Position numbers and translations under genes: made by a program | Notes under the pieces: model-generated | Told to the model about the DNA's origin: nothing | Database searches by the model: none | The model's input: only the letters and a program-made list of their open reading frames with translations | In this document: piece by piece, positions 7,579-15,031 of the stretch | Position numbering within the stretch: position 1 is the first letter of the stretch | How the letters are laid out: every line of letters begins with the position of its first letter | NCBI GenBank assembly: GCA_900766745.1 | Contig: CAAFWR010000078.1 | Coordinates: forward strand, 1-17,964 | Source: Methanobacteriaceae archaeon | GTDB taxonomy: Archaea; Methanobacteriota; Methanobacteria; Methanobacteriales; Methanobacteriaceae | Direction: 5' to 3' | DNA length: 17,964 nucleotides

Positions 7579-8742
7579 TTGATTTATATGGTTGACAAAA
7601 TTATTGAATTGTCTAATCAATTAAGAGAGGCAGGCATACCTGTAAGTGTACGCAGTACACAAGCTGCTAGTGAAGTTTATCTAAATGATTCTATTGGAAA
7701 AAATACTTTAAAAACAGCATTAAGAGCAATCTATGTTAAAGATAAATACGATTTGGCTAAATTTAATAGAATCTATGATGGTATTTTTAAAAAACAATTT
7801 GAATCTGATGAATCTAAAGTTATTGAGGATAGGGGAAAAGCATACTCTGGAGAGGGACCTAAATCAAATAAGTATGTAATTAAAAAGACAGATAATAAAA
7901 GTAAAACATACAGAAAAGAAAAGGTAAACAATAAGATGCTTGAACAGCTATCTGGCCAACCCTTATTAGAGGAAATCAATCAGCTTGAAAGAGAAGGGGA
8001 ATTGATGAATACGGATTTGACTAAATTAAACCGTTTTGACCCTCGTATGTTAGAAATCTGTCAAAGATTAGGTAAAAAAATAGCCAATAAACGTTCAAAA
8101 AGAAATTTAAAAGCTAATTCTCATAAAATTGATATGAGAAGAACAATCCGTTCCAATATGAGATATGGAGGAACTCCTGTAAATCTAATCAAAGCAAAAC
8201 CGAGATATCGTAAAAACAAACATCTGTTCTTAAATGACATTAGCGGATCTTGTGAATGGATTAGCAGCTGGTTTTTCATGTTGATGTATTCCTGTAAATC
8301 CGCATTTAAAAACTCAAGAACATTTGAGTTCGACAATAAAGTAATAGAAACAACAGATGCACTAGATGAAGAAGACATGTTAAATGCATTTGTTAAAGTA
8401 AAAGATCTAAGACTTAGAAACGGAATGATTCATGGAACTTCAAATATGTACACAGCATTTAAAAGCTTTATAAAAATGGCAGATTTAAACAATAAATCCT
8501 ATGTAATCATGTTAACTGATTGCAGAGACTGGGCTGGACCTAAAGTTGATGGAAAGCAGGAAAGTGTTTATTTCGTAGAAGAAATGGTCAAACAGTCAAA
8601 GAAAGTTATAATACTAAATCCTGAAGATAGATATAAATGGGATGTAGTAGACAGCTGTGTTTCCCTTTATGAAGACGCAGGGGCTCATGTATATGAAGTT
8701 AATACCTTAAATCAGTTAGCCCAATTTGTTGAAACATTATAA
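7579..8742 (+). CDS. VWA-domain (CoxE-like) partner of the MoxR ATPase
   Basis: A 387-residue protein of the CoxE-like VWA family. The N-terminal 75 residues are helical (LSNQLREAGIPVSVRSTQAA), residues about 80-210 are strongly basic and probably flexible, and the C-terminal VWA domain has a full metal-ion site: D220-x-S222-x-S224 (NDISGS), T287 (HGTSNMYTAF) and D314 (MLTDCRDW). The basic linker could contact RNA or an acidic target. A TTG start at 7579 abuts the MoxR stop codon; ATG at 7588 is an alternative, and neither has a strong SD, so translation is probably coupled to moxR. By family it is the adaptor that ties the ATPase to its substrate. Confidence 0.83.
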   Translation: MIYMVDKIIELSNQLREAGIPVSVRSTQAASEVYLNDSIGKNTLKTALRAIYVKDKYDLAKFNRIYDGIFKKQFESDESKVIEDRGKAYSGEGPKSNKYVIKKTDNKSKTYRKEKVNNKMLEQLSGQPLLEEINQLEREGELMNTDLTKLNRFDPRMLEICQRLGKKIANKRSKRNLKANSHKIDMRRTIRSNMRYGGTPVNLIKAKPRYRKNKHLFLNDISGSCEWISSWFFMLMYSCKSAFKNSRTFEFDNKVIETTDALDEEDMLNAFVKVKDLRLRNGMIHGTSNMYTAFKSFIKMADLNNKSYVIMLTDCRDWAGPKVDGKQESVYFVEEMVKQSKKVIILNPEDRYKWDVVDSCVSLYEDAGAHVYEVNTLNQLAQFVETL

Positions 8743-8758
8743 AATGGAGGAATTGATT

Positions 8759-9679
8759 TTGAATTGTACAAAATGTGGTAATCCTCAGGTCATAATCAAA
8801 AAAGAAGAATCTGGACAACTTTTATGTAAAGAATGCTTTATTAAATCTGTTGAAAAGAAAGTAAATAAAACAATCAAAAAAGAAAAACTTCTGGAGAAAG
8901 GTGATAAAGTCCTAGTGGCTCTTTCTGGAGGTAAAGACAGCGTAACCCTACTTGAAATATTGAACGATTATAGAAAAAGGCATATTATTGATTTATGCGC
9001 AGTAACAGTTGATGAAGGCATAAACAATTATCGTCAGGACGGCATCGACATAGCTATTCGCCATGCCGAAAGACTAGGAATAGAACATAAAGTAGTAGCT
9101 ATTAAGGATGAATACGGAATAACTCTTGATGAGATTATGGAGAAAGAAAACCATAGAGGATCATGTACATACTGCGGAGTTTTCAGAAGAGATATCATAA
9201 ACAAAGCAGCACGTGAAATGGGAGCAACAAAAATAGCTATGGGTCATAATCTTGATGATGAAGTTCAGGGAATAATGATGAATTATCTGGAAGGAAATAC
9301 AGATAATATTTCCAAATTCGGTCCTAAAACAGAATCAAAAGCAGAAGAGTTTACAGTTAAAATCAAACCTTTACGGGAAGTCCCAGAGCGTGAAATTGGG
9401 ATGTATGCTGTTGCGAAAGATTTGGAAGTTCATTTTGCAGGATGTCCTTATGCCCAACAGTCATTTAGAAAAGAGGTTTCAGAGATGATTAGTCAGCTAG
9501 CTGAGAAACACCCCACCATAAAATACTCTACACTTAGAGGGTATGACAAAGTTAAAGAAGCTATTGGCGACGGGTTTAAAAAAGAATTTAAACTTCGAAG
9601 ATGTTCTATTTGCGGCGAACCCTCTGCTAATGAACTATGTAGAAAATGTACCTTTTTAAAGGAATTGGAGGTTATATAG
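8759..9679 (+). CDS. TtuA/Ncs6-type tRNA 2-thiolation enzyme
   Basis: A 306-residue PP-loop enzyme. It has an N-terminal zinc ribbon (C3, C6, C23, C26), the ATP pyrophosphatase motif SGGKDS (56-61), and C136-x-x-C139 plus C229, the three cysteines that in TtuA hold a labile [4Fe-4S] cluster. A C-terminal zinc ribbon uses C282, C285, C294 and C297. The family activates a tRNA uridine with ATP and replaces the 2-oxygen by sulfur, either U34 (Ncs6 branch) or U54 (TtuA branch). I cannot decide between them. The frame is open back to 8726, but TTG at 8759 is preferred: SD GGAGG (8746-8750) is 8 nt upstream, and this start gives MNCTKCG, as in the family. The next gene encodes a likely sulfur carrier. 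Confidence 0.9.
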   Translation: MNCTKCGNPQVIIKKEESGQLLCKECFIKSVEKKVNKTIKKEKLLEKGDKVLVALSGGKDSVTLLEILNDYRKRHIIDLCAVTVDEGINNYRQDGIDIAIRHAERLGIEHKVVAIKDEYGITLDEIMEKENHRGSCTYCGVFRRDIINKAAREMGATKIAMGHNLDDEVQGIMMNYLEGNTDNISKFGPKTESKAEEFTVKIKPLREVPEREIGMYAVAKDLEVHFAGCPYAQQSFRKEVSEMISQLAEKHPTIKYSTLRGYDKVKEAIGDGFKKEFKLRRCSICGEPSANELCRKCTFLKELEVI

Positions 9680-9883
9680 ATGAAATTTAATTTAAAGTAC
9701 AAGGGGATGGAGGAAGAAATGGAACTGCCATCTGATGATTATACCATTAGCGACTTGTTGAAGGATATGGAATTGTCAAGCCAGTCACTGGTATGTAAAC
9801 AGAACAATGAACTGGTAATTGAAGAGACAATAATCAATGATGGTGATGAGATTAATTTAATTCAAATAATATATGGGGGATAA
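9680..9883 (+). CDS. Ubiquitin-like sulfur carrier (ThiS/MoaD/SAMP type), ends in Gly-Gly
   Basis: A 67-residue beta-grasp protein with the exposed C-terminal Tyr-Gly-Gly typical of ThiS, MoaD, TtuB and archaeal SAMPs. These become a thiocarboxylate after adenylation and donate sulfur to thiolation enzymes; some are also attached to lysines. It starts at ATG directly after the stop of the thiolase gene, with SD GGAG 9 nt upstream, so the two are almost certainly translated together and this is the natural sulfur donor of that enzyme. No E1-like activating enzyme (ThiF/MoeB/UbaA) is encoded in the window, so it must lie elsewhere. ThiS or MoaD function is not excluded. Confidence 0.87.
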   Translation: MKFNLKYKGMEEEMELPSDDYTISDLLKDMELSSQSLVCKQNNELVIEETIINDGDEINLIQIIYGG

Positions 9884-9886
9884 TTC

Positions 9887-10747
9887 TTGAAAATAAGTCA
9901 CGAATGCGGGCCTTGCTTTTTAAGACAAGCTGGTGAAGCATTAGATTTAGCCACATCAGATGAAGAACTTAAAATAGAGGTTTTTAATGAAATTTTTACA
10001 TATCTCTCAGATAACTTTAAAACAAATGCTAACTCTAATGGAACAGGTTCTAAAATCCATAAAATCATAAAAACAAGAACTGGCTCCATAGATCCATATA
10101 AAAACGAGAAGGTTTTAGGAAATAAAATTGCTTTAAAGTATCTTCCTCAGGTTAAATCCTTAATTAAAGAAGATAATACTTTGGAAAATTATGTGAAAAT
10201 AGCTATTATTGGCAATATTCTGGACTTTGGAGCATTTACTTTAGATACAGATATCGATAAACTAATTGAAGATGCTCTTTTAAAGGAGTTGAAAATAAAT
10301 GAGATCGACTCTCTTGAAAAATCAATCGAAAAACATGATAAGCTATTGTATTTAGTAGATAACACTGGAGAGATTGTATTTGACAAGCTACTTCTTGAAA
10401 AGCTTAAAAGCTATGGTCTGGAAATTACAATAGCTGTTAAATCAGAACCAATTTTAAATGATGCATGTATGGAAGATGCTGTTGAAGTGGGTCTTGATAA
10501 ATATGGTCAAATAGTAGAAATCGGTGCCGGAACAGTAGGATATGTTGACAGCGAAATCTCAGAGGATTTTAGGAAAGTTTTCAATAGTCATGATTTCATT
10601 ATCTCTAAAGGTATGGGCAATTATGAAGGTTTAACTGAAATTGACACTTCAGACAAAGATTTGTATTTCCTTCTTTGCGCTAAATGTAATACTATAGCAA
10701 AGCATATTGGTGTGGACTTTCAGGACATGGTTCTACTTAAAAATTAA
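9887..10747 (+). CDS. DUF89 family protein, probable metal-dependent phosphatase
   Basis: A 286-residue protein of the DUF89/ARMT1-like family, archaeal stand-alone branch. Recognisable landmarks are the N-terminal ECGPC (residues 6-10), GNILDFG (109-115), the active-site-like VDNTGEIVFD (157-166), SEPILNDA (186-193), KGMGNYEG (241-248) and CAKCN (264-268). DUF89 proteins are divalent-metal phosphatases proposed to remove damaged or unwanted phosphometabolites. It is the last gene of the packed unit, with a TTG start (9887) only 3 nt past the sulfur carrier's stop and SD GGGGGA just ahead. Its substrate, and any link to tRNA thiolation, cannot be read from the sequence. Confidence 0.85.
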   Translation: MKISHECGPCFLRQAGEALDLATSDEELKIEVFNEIFTYLSDNFKTNANSNGTGSKIHKIIKTRTGSIDPYKNEKVLGNKIALKYLPQVKSLIKEDNTLENYVKIAIIGNILDFGAFTLDTDIDKLIEDALLKELKINEIDSLEKSIEKHDKLLYLVDNTGEIVFDKLLLEKLKSYGLEITIAVKSEPILNDACMEDAVEVGLDKYGQIVEIGAGTVGYVDSEISEDFRKVFNSHDFIISKGMGNYEGLTEIDTSDKDLYFLLCAKCNTIAKHIGVDFQDMVLLKN

Positions 10748-10749
10748 AC

Positions 10750-10762
10750 TTTTTCTTTTTTT
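10750..10762 (+). terminator. Oligo-T terminator after the DUF89 gene
   Basis: Five T, one C, seven T, two bases after the DUF89 stop codon. This fits an archaeal intrinsic terminator and separates the unit from the thioredoxin-like operon. Confidence 0.65.
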
Positions 10763-10771
10763 ACTAAAACA

Positions 10772-10801
10772 TTAAATAGCATAAATACTCTATTAGTTAC
10801 T
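10772..10801 (+). promoter_or_regulatory. Promoter of a probably leaderless thioredoxin/CcdA operon
   Basis: TTAAATAG (10772-10779) is a TATA-like box whose centre lies about 26 nt before the ATG at 10802, so transcription would begin at or next to the start codon. No SD is visible upstream of this ATG, unlike nearly all its neighbours, which supports a leaderless mRNA. Confidence 0.45.
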
Positions 10802-11224
10802 ATGGATAAAAAAATAAAAATAGCTTTACTAGTTGTTATTGTCATAGCAATTGCAGCAATAGCTTATGGAGGAATTTCAGCTAATGAACCTTCTTCTAAA
10901 AAAACAATTAATGCAACTAATAACCTAACTGAAGCTATGGAAATTGCCAGCGAGCAGGATAAAGACGTTTTTTTAGTTTTCACCAGCGATACCTGCCAAT
11001 GGTGTAATAAATTAAACAAGGAAACTTTAAGTGATGAAAAAGTGATGTCAAGACTTGACAAAGAGTATGTTACCGCCATTGTTAATATTGATGAACAACC
11101 GGAAATAGCCAGGTCTTTTAATGCAGTTGCAACTCCAGTCATGATTTTTTTAGACAATAACGGAACTGAAAAAGAAAGGCTCAACGGATTTTACGGTCCA
11201 AATGAATTGTTGGAATATATGTAA
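10802..11224 (+). CDS. Membrane-anchored thioredoxin-like protein
   Basis: A 140-residue protein. Residues 6-27 are a hydrophobic N-terminal anchor or signal (KIALLVVIVIAIAAIAYGG), then a short linker. A thioredoxin fold follows with the active site C65-Q-W-C68 (SDTCQWCNKL) and the cis-proline at P112 (VATPVMIFLD). The fold therefore probably faces the outside of the membrane. The type resembles DsbD-gamma/SoxW-like thioredoxins that are reduced by a CcdA/DsbD membrane protein, and just such a gene follows 12 nt downstream. The ATG has no SD. The natural substrates are unknown; methanogens of this group have no cytochrome c, so haem-protein maturation is not an obvious job. Confidence 0.82.
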   Translation: MDKKIKIALLVVIVIAIAAIAYGGISANEPSSKKTINATNNLTEAMEIASEQDKDVFLVFTSDTCQWCNKLNKETLSDEKVMSRLDKEYVTAIVNIDEQPEIARSFNAVATPVMIFLDNNGTEKERLNGFYGPNELLEYM

Positions 11225-11236
11225 GGAAGTTTAATA

Positions 11237-11842
11237 ATGGATTTTATTCCTTATATCTCTTTTTTAACAGGGATTGTGTCAATAATCTCTCCATGTATTA
11301 TCCCAGTTATTCCAATTCTTTTTGGGTTCACAATTAAAAATAAGGACATAAAAGAGATAATAGCTTTTACATTAGGATTATTCTCAATTTTTACACTATT
11401 AATATTTGTAACTGCATTTTTCCAGGTAATATTCTATAGCTATGTCTACTATGTAAGAATACTGTCCTCTGTTGTTCTGTTAGCTATAGGTTTAATTTTC
11501 ATTTTCGATAAAACGTTTAATCTTTCATTTAAGGTCAGCTCTCAAAATGCTTTTATTTTAGGTGTTCTAACCTCTCTTTCATGGTCCCCATGTTATGGAG
11601 GATACTTAATATCCCTGCTTTCAGTTCTTATAACAGCACCAGACACATTGTACATCACTTTCAACATAATCCTATACAGTTTAGGGTTCGGTTTAACATT
11701 ATTGGTTTTAAGCTATATTATAAGTAAAATCAACGTTGAAAAACTTGTTAAAGGGTCTTCTTATATAAGGCAGATTACAGGAATCCTATTTATCATAGGT
11801 GGAGTTTTCATGCTTTTAAATTCAAATGGGGTGCTTTTATGA
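11237..11842 (+). CDS. ccdA: CcdA/DsbD-like transmembrane thiol transporter
   Basis: A 201-residue membrane protein with about six hydrophobic segments. Two cysteines sit in the CcdA-type positions: C20 in SPCIIPVIP and C119 in SWSPCYGG, one in each pseudo-repeat half. CcdA moves electrons from cytoplasmic thioredoxin across the membrane to an outer thioredoxin-like protein, here most likely the gene just upstream. The second motif has GG where many CcdA proteins have a proline. The start is ATG with SD AAGGAAG. The end overlaps the next gene by ATGA (11839-11842), so coupled translation is expected. Confidence 0.83.
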   Translation: MDFIPYISFLTGIVSIISPCIIPVIPILFGFTIKNKDIKEIIAFTLGLFSIFTLLIFVTAFFQVIFYSYVYYVRILSSVVLLAIGLIFIFDKTFNLSFKVSSQNAFILGVLTSLSWSPCYGGYLISLLSVLITAPDTLYITFNIILYSLGFGLTLLVLSYIISKINVEKLVKGSSYIRQITGILFIIGGVFMLLNSNGVLL

Positions 11843-12552
11843 AAATCGGTTTTATAGGTTTTGGAGCAGTTGCAAAAAGGCTTGCAGCTATTTTAGATGA
11901 TTTTACAACTGTTACAATTAGCACTGGAAGATCTGAAAAAACACTAAAAAACATCAGAGATTCCAATGTGGAAACTGTAGAATCATTTGAGGATGCAGAT
12001 ATAATATTTTCTGCAACGTCCCCTAAAGAAAGCTTAAACAATGCCCGAAAATATGGGAAAGATTTTAAAGGAGTTTATGTGGATTTAAATAACATCTCCC
12101 CTGAAACATCTCTTAAAATTGATGAAATGGTGCCTAATTATGTTGACGCAGCTATCATTGGCCACATTAACAATGACTTCATATTATTTCTCTCAGGCGA
12201 CAATTCAGACAAATTGAACTTTCTAAATGAATATTTTCCAGTCAGAATAATTTCAGATAACATTGGAGATGCATCAAAGCTTAAGGTTCTTAGAAGCATT
12301 TATACAAAACCTCTCTCAGCTGTTTTAATAGAAACACTAGCTATTGCAGATAAATGTAACCTTAGAGAAGAGCTTCTAGAGACATTAGCTATTAGCGAAG
12401 GGGAAAATTTTAAAGATTCTGCACTATCAAGAGTTGAAAACACCTTAAACAATTCCAAAAGAAAAAGGGAAGAGCTTACGGAAATTCTGGAATATTTCCA
12501 TGATGAAGACCTGACAATGGTTAGAGCAGCTCTTGAAAAGATTTCCAAATAA
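11839..12552 (+). CDS. NAD(P)-binding oxidoreductase, 6-phosphogluconate dehydrogenase-like (DUF1932 type)
   Basis: A 237-residue protein with an N-terminal Rossmann fold: G7-x-G9-x-x-A12 (IGFGAVAKRLA), then S-T-G-R-S near residues 28-32 at the end of beta-2, where an Arg-Ser favours NADPH. The all-helical C-terminal half (about 145-237) resembles the DUF1932/6PGDH C-terminal domain and includes K-containing SIYTKPLSAVLIETLAIA. Family members are beta-hydroxyacid dehydrogenase-like, but no substrate can be named. The ATG overlaps the ccdA stop (ATGA), and SD GGGGTG lies in the ccdA 3' end. An operon with thiol-relay genes suggests either a redox-linked role or plain co-transcription. Confidence 0.75.
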   Translation: MKIGFIGFGAVAKRLAAILDDFTTVTISTGRSEKTLKNIRDSNVETVESFEDADIIFSATSPKESLNNARKYGKDFKGVYVDLNNISPETSLKIDEMVPNYVDAAIIGHINNDFILFLSGDNSDKLNFLNEYFPVRIISDNIGDASKLKVLRSIYTKPLSAVLIETLAIADKCNLREELLETLAISEGENFKDSALSRVENTLNNSKRKREELTEILEYFHDEDLTMVRAALEKISK

Positions 12553-12642
12553 AACAGCTCTACTTGCATATGTTTAACTTGAGTTACTCATTTTCAAAGT
12601 AACAGAAATTAAAAATCTTTTTTAAAACAATTTTTTTTCTAA
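12553..12642. terminator. Convergent intergenic terminator region
   Basis: This lies between two genes that face each other. The hairpin GTTACT (12583-12588) with AGTAAC (12598-12603) is followed on the plus strand by T6 (12618-12623) and T8 (12631-12638), which would end the ccdA operon. A run of five T on the minus strand (complement of 12611-12615) could serve the zinc-ribbon gene. Confidence 0.55.
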
Positions 12643-13158
12643 TTAGTCCAACCATTGATGTTCTGCTGATGTTATTATTTCTCCTTTGTTGCTTGTTATT
12701 TCAATTATGCATTTAGATATGTTTACTTGATCATGATATGCATCAACACAAACATCATATATTGAATGGTCTTCAACATCATATGATCTTAAATCTGCTG
12801 TACGGGTCATCAGTAGCTTGTCTTCATTATCATAATAATCTACTTTTACAAAATATTTATTTGCATCTTTTGGAACATTAACTAAATTAAAATGAAGATA
12901 ATAAGATTCATTTCCTGTTGAAGTAACAATATTTACAATGGCTTCATGACCAGGTTCAGGAGCCCCTATGTCTAGATTAATTATTCCAAGTATAATTATT
13001 AAAATAGCACAACCTGCAATCAAAAAAATCTTATTTTTTGAAATGAAATATTTTATATTATCATAATTATGATGTGTTTTATTTTTTAAAGGATTTCCGC
13101 ACTCTGTACAGTATAAATAACTATTCTTATTCTCACATCCGCATTTAGGACATTTCAT
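12643..13158 (-). CDS. Zinc-ribbon membrane protein of unknown function
   Basis: A 171-residue protein. A short zinc ribbon opens it (C3, C6, C17, C20; MKCPKCG ... YCTECGNPL), then a basic linker. One transmembrane helix follows at about residues 43-62 (NKIFLIAGCAILIIILGII), then about 110 residues predicted outside the cell, rich in Asp and beta-strand-like stretches. The architecture (cytoplasmic zinc ribbon, one helix, outer domain) is common in methanogens and bacteria, but I recognise no function. The start is ATG (13156-13158) with SD AAGGTGAT; a nearby upstream ATG is out of frame. It lies about 60 nt after the nucleotidyltransferase gene and probably has its own promoter. Confidence 0.65.
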   Translation of the reverse strand: MKCPKCGCENKNSYLYCTECGNPLKNKTHHNYDNIKYFISKNKIFLIAGCAILIIILGIINLDIGAPEPGHEAIVNIVTSTGNESYYLHFNLVNVPKDANKYFVKVDYYDNEDKLLMTRTADLRSYDVEDHSIYDVCVDAYHDQVNISKCIIEITSNKGEIITSAEHQWLD

Positions 13159-13219
13159 TCATTAATCACCTTCCAATTATTTATTTCAAAAAACATGTAA
13201 ATAATAATGTTTTAATTTA

Positions 13220-14491
13220 TTAATTATTGATTTTATGAGCAATTGTCAATTTAACCTTATAGCTATTTCCTACTTTTTTTGTAACGCCACTAATAGGTAT
13301 GAAATTAGAATCAAGAATGTATCTTATGTATGTAACTTCACTTGAAGGCAGTCTAAGGGCTGTTTTAATTTTCTTGCCATCAACTTTCATCTGAACAGAA
13401 ACCTTCCCATTTTTATCAACATAAACATCGCAGTTAACATTTTCCTTCATTATTTTAGCTTCAAATTTAGTAAGATTCAAACCTGCATAGATTTCTAAAG
13501 GAGAATCTACATTGATATTGCCGCTTCGGAATTTCTCGTTGGCAGTAGATGAATCTAAATCACTACTTGCAACATACCATGCACGATCTATAACATGCTT
13601 TATACCTTGATTAGATGGAAGAATGTCCTGGTACTCATTTATCAGATTCATAACTTCCTCTTTAGTAACTCCCTCTTCAATTGCGCTGATTGCAAGGCGA
13701 GTCATAACTGGACCGTAATCGGCCTTTCTAAAAGCTGCCCAGATAGTCTCTTCATCTCTGTAAACCCTTTTTTTAATAATTTCATTTATGGCATTACTTG
13801 TAAGATAAGCTATTTTAGAGAGACTGCCACGTGAACTGTTATTTAATACGTTATAAATCTGGGAAAAGTCACGGGTGCCAGGAACCTTGTCTAAAGCTAT
13901 TTCACGTTCCAGCACATCAGCAGTGATTTTAGGCAATACGCTACGAACAGAACCAGTCAATCTCAGATTATTGTCAAGAATAGACTGCCTTATAGCTCTT
14001 CCTGAAACTTTACCTCCTTTGGAAACCTCAGGAATAACATGAAAATCCAATTTGGAACCTAAAAACTCATTAACAGCATACCAGCGAATCTCATTTCTGT
14101 TAGGATAATTTCTAGGCATGCCAACGAAATTTCCCTGTTTAACAAATCTATCTGCTTTACTAGCTATCTCGTCAATGGAAATATTGGCAGCAGTGATATA
14201 GTCTGTAACGCCGTCATCTATCATCCTGGAAAGCCTTACAGGAACACTGTAGGATAAAATCAAACGATGATGAAGACCTTCAAAAGGAATCACCTCATCA
14301 GCTCCAAGACCTAAAACAATTTCCCGGCGAGCATCATAATCCAGGAAAAAAGGGCCATGATTTGCACTATAACCCTTATTCAAATAAACGGCCAACTTGC
14401 AACCTTTCTCATCAGCTAGCTTACGACCTTCCTTGATCAATTTTTCATGACCAATATGAACAGGATCAAAATCAGCACTTATAGCTATCAT
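13220..14491 (-). CDS. HIGH-type nucleotidyltransferase, possibly TmcAL-like
   Basis: A 423-residue protein. The N-terminal domain has the nucleotidyltransferase HxGH motif as H12-I-G-H15 (FDPVHIGHEKL). The matching second signature, KVSGRAIR (161-168), stands where this superfamily has its ISxxxIR loop. Together they predict ATP (or CTP) binding and adenylyl or cytidylyl transfer. Overall size and N-terminal layout recall bacterial TmcAL (COG1323), which activates acetate with ATP to acetylate C34 of elongator tRNA-Met, but I cannot confirm orthology. Residues about 190-420 are mixed and of unknown role. The start is ATG with SD AGGTG, and the gene comes 29 nt after the DUF308 gene in a likely operon with RaSEA, which gives mild support for a tRNA role. 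Confidence 0.65.
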   Translation of the reverse strand: MIAISADFDPVHIGHEKLIKEGRKLADEKGCKLAVYLNKGYSANHGPFFLDYDARREIVLGLGADEVIPFEGLHHRLILSYSVPVRLSRMIDDGVTDYITAANISIDEIASKADRFVKQGNFVGMPRNYPNRNEIRWYAVNEFLGSKLDFHVIPEVSKGGKVSGRAIRQSILDNNLRLTGSVRSVLPKITADVLEREIALDKVPGTRDFSQIYNVLNNSSRGSLSKIAYLTSNAINEIIKKRVYRDEETIWAAFRKADYGPVMTRLAISAIEEGVTKEEVMNLINEYQDILPSNQGIKHVIDRAWYVASSDLDSSTANEKFRSGNINVDSPLEIYAGLNLTKFEAKIMKENVNCDVYVDKNGKVSVQMKVDGKKIKTALRLPSSEVTYIRYILDSNFIPISGVTKKVGNSYKVKLTIAHKINN

Positions 14492-14520
14492 AAAACACCT
14501 AAAAAAAAGTTTTGATGGGG

Positions 14521-15003
14521 TTAACCATCTAATATTTTCAATACTCCAGTTATTATTAACCAGATACCAATTAAAGAACCTAATATTAAAGGATCCTTAA
14601 TGTATGTTCCAATAATTATGTAGATAATACCTAAAACAATACCTGAAATTCCAATGTAGAAACCATACTTAGCGTCACGGTTATTAATCAAGGCAATAAG
14701 GCCAATAACCATAATGAAAATTCCGGCAATGTAAAGTATTATGGCAGCAAGGAATGCAAAGTAAGTCGGATTGAATATAATCAGCAAACTTATAATAAGC
14801 ATTATCACCCCAACAACATAATCAGTAACTGCTCCAAGAGTATTGTAGTCCATAATAGAAACTCCAATCATCAGAACAATAATTGAAACTAAAAGAGTAG
14901 ACAATCCAAATAAAGCACTAGTTCCAATAACTCCAATCATCGGAAACGCTATAATTATAATGCCTAAAATAATTGCAAGAATACCAATTGATTTATTTTT
15001 CAT
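14521..15003 (-). CDS. DUF308/HdeD-like integral membrane protein
   Basis: A 160-residue, almost entirely hydrophobic protein with about six transmembrane segments arranged as repeated pairs (for example IGILAIILGIIIIAF at the start and LIGIWLIITGVLKIL at the end). The ITGVLKIL ending and glycine-rich helix turns fit the HdeD/DUF308 family. Bacterial HdeD is linked to acid stress, but no function is established for archaeal members. The start is ATG with SD GGGAGGTG. It lies 28 nt after RaSEA and 29 nt before the nucleotidyltransferase, so the three are probably one transcript. Confidence 0.72.
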   Translation of the reverse strand: MKNKSIGILAIILGIIIIAFPMIGVIGTSALFGLSTLLVSIIVLMIGVSIMDYNTLGAVTDYVVGVIMLIISLLIIFNPTYFAFLAAIILYIAGIFIMVIGLIALINNRDAKYGFYIGISGIVLGIIYIIIGTYIKDPLILGSLIGIWLIITGVLKILDG

Positions 15004-15031
15004 TAATTACACCTCCCATTATTAATCTATA

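Noticed and set aside
8726..8758. Upstream TTG start for the thiolase gene, overlapping the VWA gene
   Set aside because: The SD GGAGG at 8746-8750 fits the TTG at 8759, and the family begins at the zinc-ribbon CxxC; the extra 11 residues look untranslated.
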